NCBI RefSeq assembly: GCF_021462525.1
Contig: NZ_JAKEDT010000001.1
Span: 94,476-158,475 of the forward strand
DNA length: 64,000 nucleotides
Origin: Thermus caliditerrae
GTDB taxonomy: Bacteria; Deinococcota; Deinococci; Deinococcales; Thermaceae
Direction: 5' to 3'
The notes beneath the pieces were generated by a model that was not told the DNA's origin, did not search any database, and was given only the letters and a program-made list of their open reading frames with translations. Numbering within the stretch: the stretch's first letter is position 1; each line of letters opens with the position of its first letter. The position numbers and the translations under genes were made by a program. Positions 61,527 through 64,000 of the stretch are shown in pieces.

Positions 61527-63187
61527 TACTCCACCACCTTGAACCCCAGGGCCTCGGCCCGCTCCACGAAGAACTGGATGTTCTCCCCCTTCACCTCACC
61601 CCCCAGGCTCTTGCGGTCGAAGGCCTCCTCCGCCGCCAGGATCATGGTCTCCGCCAGGCAGGCGGGCACCTGGTCAGGGGCGCCGAAGTGGAGGTCCAAG
61701 GTGGCCCTGGCCGCCCCGGGAAGCCGCACCACGCCGCCGGGGATGACCCGCACCCCCGGCACCTCCCGCACCGAGGGGTGGACGTCCGGGGGCACCCCCT
61801 CGTCGTAAATCCAGGCCCCGGGCTTCACGTGCTGGGGGTAGATGACGGCCCCTGGGTCGCTGGTGGCGGTGAAGACCAGGTCGGCTTCCCGGATGGCCGC
61901 CACCTCCGTGGTCACCAGGATCTCCGGGGCCTGGCCCTTGCGCTCCAGGTTGCGCTTCAAGCTCTCCGCCGCCCGTTCCAGGCGCTCCCTATCCCGGCCC
62001 ACCAGGATGAGCCGGCCCACCAGGGGGGCGATCTGGCGGGCGATGCCGAAGGCCACCACCCCGTTGGCCCCCACCACCGCCGCTGTGGTCTTCTTCAGGT
62101 CCTTGCCGCTTCCGGCGAAGTGGGCCAGGATGGCGGGGATGGCGGCTTTCACCGTGCCCGCGGTGTAGGCCCCGCCGTTGGTCACCTCGATCCCCGGCAC
62201 CGCCTCCTGCACCGCCTTCCCCTTCTCCCCCACCACACTCCAGAAGGCCCCAAGGCCCACCACCGTGGCCCCAAGCTCCTGGGCGAGCCTTGCCCCCTGG
62301 ATGGCCCTCTTCACCGCCAGCTCCGGCTTGCCCTTGATCTGGTGGGGCAGGAGGGGGGCGGAGATGAGGTGGCAGAGCACCTCCCGGCCGTCCGCGGTCT
62401 TCACCCCCCGCACCTCCCCCACCTTCATGGGGCGGAAGCGCTCGGCCAAACGCTCCACCCACGCCTGCGGGAGAAGACCCAGGCGCACCAAGGGCCTCGC
62501 CCAGCGAAAGCGGGGGCTCTGCCAGAAGTCCTCGAGGGTCAGGGGATGGATGAGGAAAGCGCAGACCACCTGCTTTTCCGAAGGCAGGGGCAAGGGGTTT
62601 CCCAGCTTGGGCTCGGTGCCCTCCAGGATGCGCCCCAGGTTCTCCTTGTAGCGCCAAAGGGCAAGGAGGAAAAGGAGGCCGGAAAGAAGCTTCTCCTGAA
62701 GCCCAAAACTCCCGAAGAAAGCGACCCCCAAGAGGCCCAAGGGAAGCCCCAAAGCCCCCAAGGAGGCATAACCCGTGAGGGCATAAAGGGCGATGGCCAG
62801 GGCCACGGGCACCATGCCCAGGGCCGGCGCCAAGGGGAGGCCCGCCAAAATCCCCAGGAGTACCCCTGCCCCTTTGGCCCTTAGGGGCCAGGGGTCGCGG
62901 AAGAAAAGGGGGTAGAGGTGGCCTAGGTAAACGGCCACCCCCAGGGCCAAAAGCTCCGGGAGGCCAAGGCCCAGGGCCCGGCCCAGAAGGAGAGGCAGGA
63001 AACCTTTGAGGAAGTCCAGGAGGAAGGCCAGCAGGGTTAGCCCCAGGCCGAGGTGCTTCAAAGCGCTTTCCAGGCCCAGGGTGTAGGGGCTCGCCGTGCG
63101 CGGGTCCACCCCGCGCCTTTGGGCCAGCCAGTACCCCAGGGGCAAGGAGCCCACGGCATAGGCAAGAGGCAGGAATACAGCCGTCAT
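61526..63187 (-). CDS. Fusion of PlsY-like membrane domain and acyl-ACP reductase (AAR)-like domain
   Basis: The 553-residue protein has two parts. Residues 1-200 form about six hydrophobic helices like PlsY: GSLPLGYWLAQRRGVD (13-28) matches motif 1, but the following GSGNIGATN is lost. RAKGAGVLLG (103-112) only partly matches motif 2, while YKENLGRILEGTE (180-192) keeps motif 3. Residues 205-553 resemble cyanobacterial long-chain acyl-ACP reductase: GLGAFWSVVG (311-320), VTNGGAYTAG (335-344), the NADPH loop VVGANGVVAFGIA (371-383), PGGVV (483-487) and ACLAETMIL (509-517) with the presumptive catalytic Cys510. It would reduce an activated acyl chain to a fatty aldehyde; the role of the PlsY-like part is unknown. 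Overlaps both neighbours. Confidence 0.85.
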   Translation of the reverse strand: MTAVFLPLAYAVGSLPLGYWLAQRRGVDPRTASPYTLGLESALKHLGLGLTLLAFLLDFLKGFLPLLLGRALGLGLPELLALGVAVYLGHLYPLFFRDPWPLRAKGAGVLLGILAGLPLAPALGMVPVALAIALYALTGYASLGALGLPLGLLGVAFFGSFGLQEKLLSGLLFLLALWRYKENLGRILEGTEPKLGNPLPLPSEKQVVCAFLIHPLTLEDFWQSPRFRWARPLVRLGLLPQAWVERLAERFRPMKVGEVRGVKTADGREVLCHLISAPLLPHQIKGKPELAVKRAIQGARLAQELGATVVGLGAFWSVVGEKGKAVQEAVPGIEVTNGGAYTAGTVKAAIPAILAHFAGSGKDLKKTTAAVVGANGVVAFGIARQIAPLVGRLILVGRDRERLERAAESLKRNLERKGQAPEILVTTEVAAIREADLVFTATSDPGAVIYPQHVKPGAWIYDEGVPPDVHPSVREVPGVRVIPGGVVRLPGAARATLDLHFGAPDQVPACLAETMILAAEEAFDRKSLGGEVKGENIQFFVERAEALGFKVVE

Positions 63188-63648
63188 CGCAGGTAGTTTA
63201 GCCCGGCCACTGCCCCGCCCGTGAGGAGGAGAACGATGAGCCCTGCCGCCAGGACTCCTAGGGAGATGGCCAGGAAGGCGTAGCGACGTTTCAGACCCAA
63301 GATCACGGCCAAAATGGCTCCGCTCCAGGCTCCGGTGCCGGGAAGGGGCACGGCCACGAAAAGGAAAAGGCCCAAAGCTCCAAGCCGCTGCACCTGCTCC
63401 TCTCCCCGGAGGCGGACGCGGGCCTCGAGGGCCTCCCAGGCCCGCGCCAGAACGGGCACCCGCGTGAGGACCCCCACCGCCCAGGGCAGCAGGGCCAAGG
63501 CCAAGGGGGCCACCAAGAGGTTGCCGAGGAGGCTCAGCCAAAACGCCTTGGCCAGGGGCATCCCCATGGCCACCCCCAAAGGGATGGCTCCCCGGAGCTC
63601 CACCACCGGCAAGGCGGCCACCAACATCACGTAAAGCTCAGGCGGCAT
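63184..63648 (-). CDS. Small multidrug-export-type membrane protein (PF06695-like)
   Basis: The 154-residue protein has four or five hydrophobic helices and the family stretches ALPVVELRGAIPLGVAMGMP near 9-28 and VAVPLPGTGAWSGAILAVILGL near 99-120. These glutamate/arginine and PxPGTGAWSG motifs mark the small multidrug export protein family, related to DedA-like proteins. Actual transport function is uncertain. ATG 63648 is chosen for the family N terminus; the frame to 63690 adds an unlikely tail. Its stop overlaps the fusion gene by four bases (ATGA). Confidence 0.82.
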   Translation of the reverse strand: MPPELYVMLVAALPVVELRGAIPLGVAMGMPLAKAFWLSLLGNLLVAPLALALLPWAVGVLTRVPVLARAWEALEARVRLRGEEQVQRLGALGLFLFVAVPLPGTGAWSGAILAVILGLKRRYAFLAISLGVLAAGLIVLLLTGGAVAGLNYLR

Positions 63649-63718
63649 AAAGGAAAAGGCCTGCCGCCCCTTCCAGCCCCAAGCGGACAAAAGACGGCAG
63701 GCGAAGCGTCAGCACCCT

Positions 63719-64000
63719 TCAGGCCCGGGCTGCTTTAGCCTTCTCCACCAGCTTGGCGAAGGCCTCAGGCTCCCGAACCGCCAAGTCGGCCAGCACCTTG
63801 CGGTCCAGCTCCACCCCCGCCTTCTTGAGGCCGTTAATGAAGCTGGAGTAGTTCATGCCGTGCTGGCGGCAGGCGGCGTTGATGCGTACGATCCAGAGCT
63901 TGCGGAAGTCCCGCTTCTTGCGCTTGCGGTGGGCGAAAGCGTAGTTACCCGCGGCGAAGAGGGTTTCGCGGGCCTTGCGCACACTCTTGGAGCGCAGGCC
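63719..64000 (-). CDS. rplT: 50S ribosomal protein L20, 5' end cut off
   Basis: The visible 93 residues cover the C-terminal three quarters of L20: [74 protein letters not shown]. The full protein has about 118 residues, so about 25 and the start lie beyond the right edge. L20 binds 23S rRNA early in 50S assembly and normally follows infC and rpmI. The 70 bp after its stop hold no clear terminator before the next gene, so some read-through into the downstream membrane-protein operon is possible. Confidence 0.97.
   Translation of the reverse strand, partial: GLRSKSVRKARETLFAAGNYAFAHRKRKKRDFRKLWIVRINAACRQHGMNYSSFINGLKKAGVELDRKVLADLAVREPEAFAKLVEKAKAARA

Overview
The window is a chromosomal segment of a Thermus species. 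It is GC-rich, with third codon positions almost always G or C. Genes are packed with 1-40 bp overlaps or a few bases between them. Many proteins look like close relatives of T. thermophilus proteins (valyl-tRNA synthetase, RecJ, Mrp, alpha-glucan phosphorylase, Mn superoxide dismutase, TAXI-TRAP binding protein, PrmA, MqnB). I saw no insertion sequence, prophage, CRISPR array or rRNA operon. The only RNA gene found is tRNA-Gln(UUG). No stretch longer than about 150 bases lacks a gene.

Layout. 1-3.1 kb (minus): mrp, an Fe-S-type regulator, prmA and rsmE (cut by the left edge). 3.2-7.5 kb: two conserved genes of unclear role, a Uma2-like gene and valS. 7.5-11.3 kb (minus): trpC, hisA, a LapA-like membrane protein, recJ and a hypothetical gene. 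11.3-18.8 kb: a patatin-like hydrolase, then a polar amino-acid ABC transporter operon with a complete TAXI-TRAP system inserted between its permease and ATPase genes, then a dihaem cytochrome c. 18.9-27.2 kb (minus): psuG, rodZ-like, rimO, trkA, trkH and malP. 27.4-34.1 kb (minus): a receiver-like protein, PBP1A, trmJ, a histidine kinase, an overlapping phosphatase/ketosamine kinase pair and a DUF4388 protein. 34.2-41.4 kb: tRNA-Gln and ychF (minus), then deoC, a phospholipase-D-like protein, maf, mreC, mreD, PBP2 and minC (plus), a cell-shape cluster. 41.3-47.2 kb (minus): a DUF420 protein, small proteins, argF-argC-argJ, bshB1 and plsY. 47.2-50.3 kb: an ABC-2 exporter and a second Uma2-like gene. 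50.3-57.0 kb (minus): an attenuated branched-chain amino-acid operon, leader-ilvB-ilvN-ilvC-leuA-cimA. 57-60.8 kb: ypdA, terC, fumC, sodA. 60.9-64 kb (minus): rplT (cut by the right edge), a small membrane protein, a PlsY-like/acyl-ACP-reductase-like fusion and mqnB.

Most notable: (1) a 553-residue fusion of a degenerate PlsY-like membrane domain to a domain closely resembling cyanobacterial long-chain acyl-ACP reductase, with the catalytic cysteine context kept, co-transcribed with the futalosine hydrolase gene; (2) a classical attenuator in front of ilvB, with a 22-codon leader peptide rich in Leu/Val/Ile codons and an 8-bp antiterminator overlapping its last codons; (3) the palindrome CCTCGAGG, present in about 53 exact copies, one per 1.2 kb, where two or three are expected; (4) a -10 hexamer only 6-8 nt before the start codon of at least 17 genes, implying leaderless mRNAs, sometimes with the -10 built on the stop codon of the preceding gene.

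All family assignments are from reading the translated sequence and from memory of the families; no database search was run.
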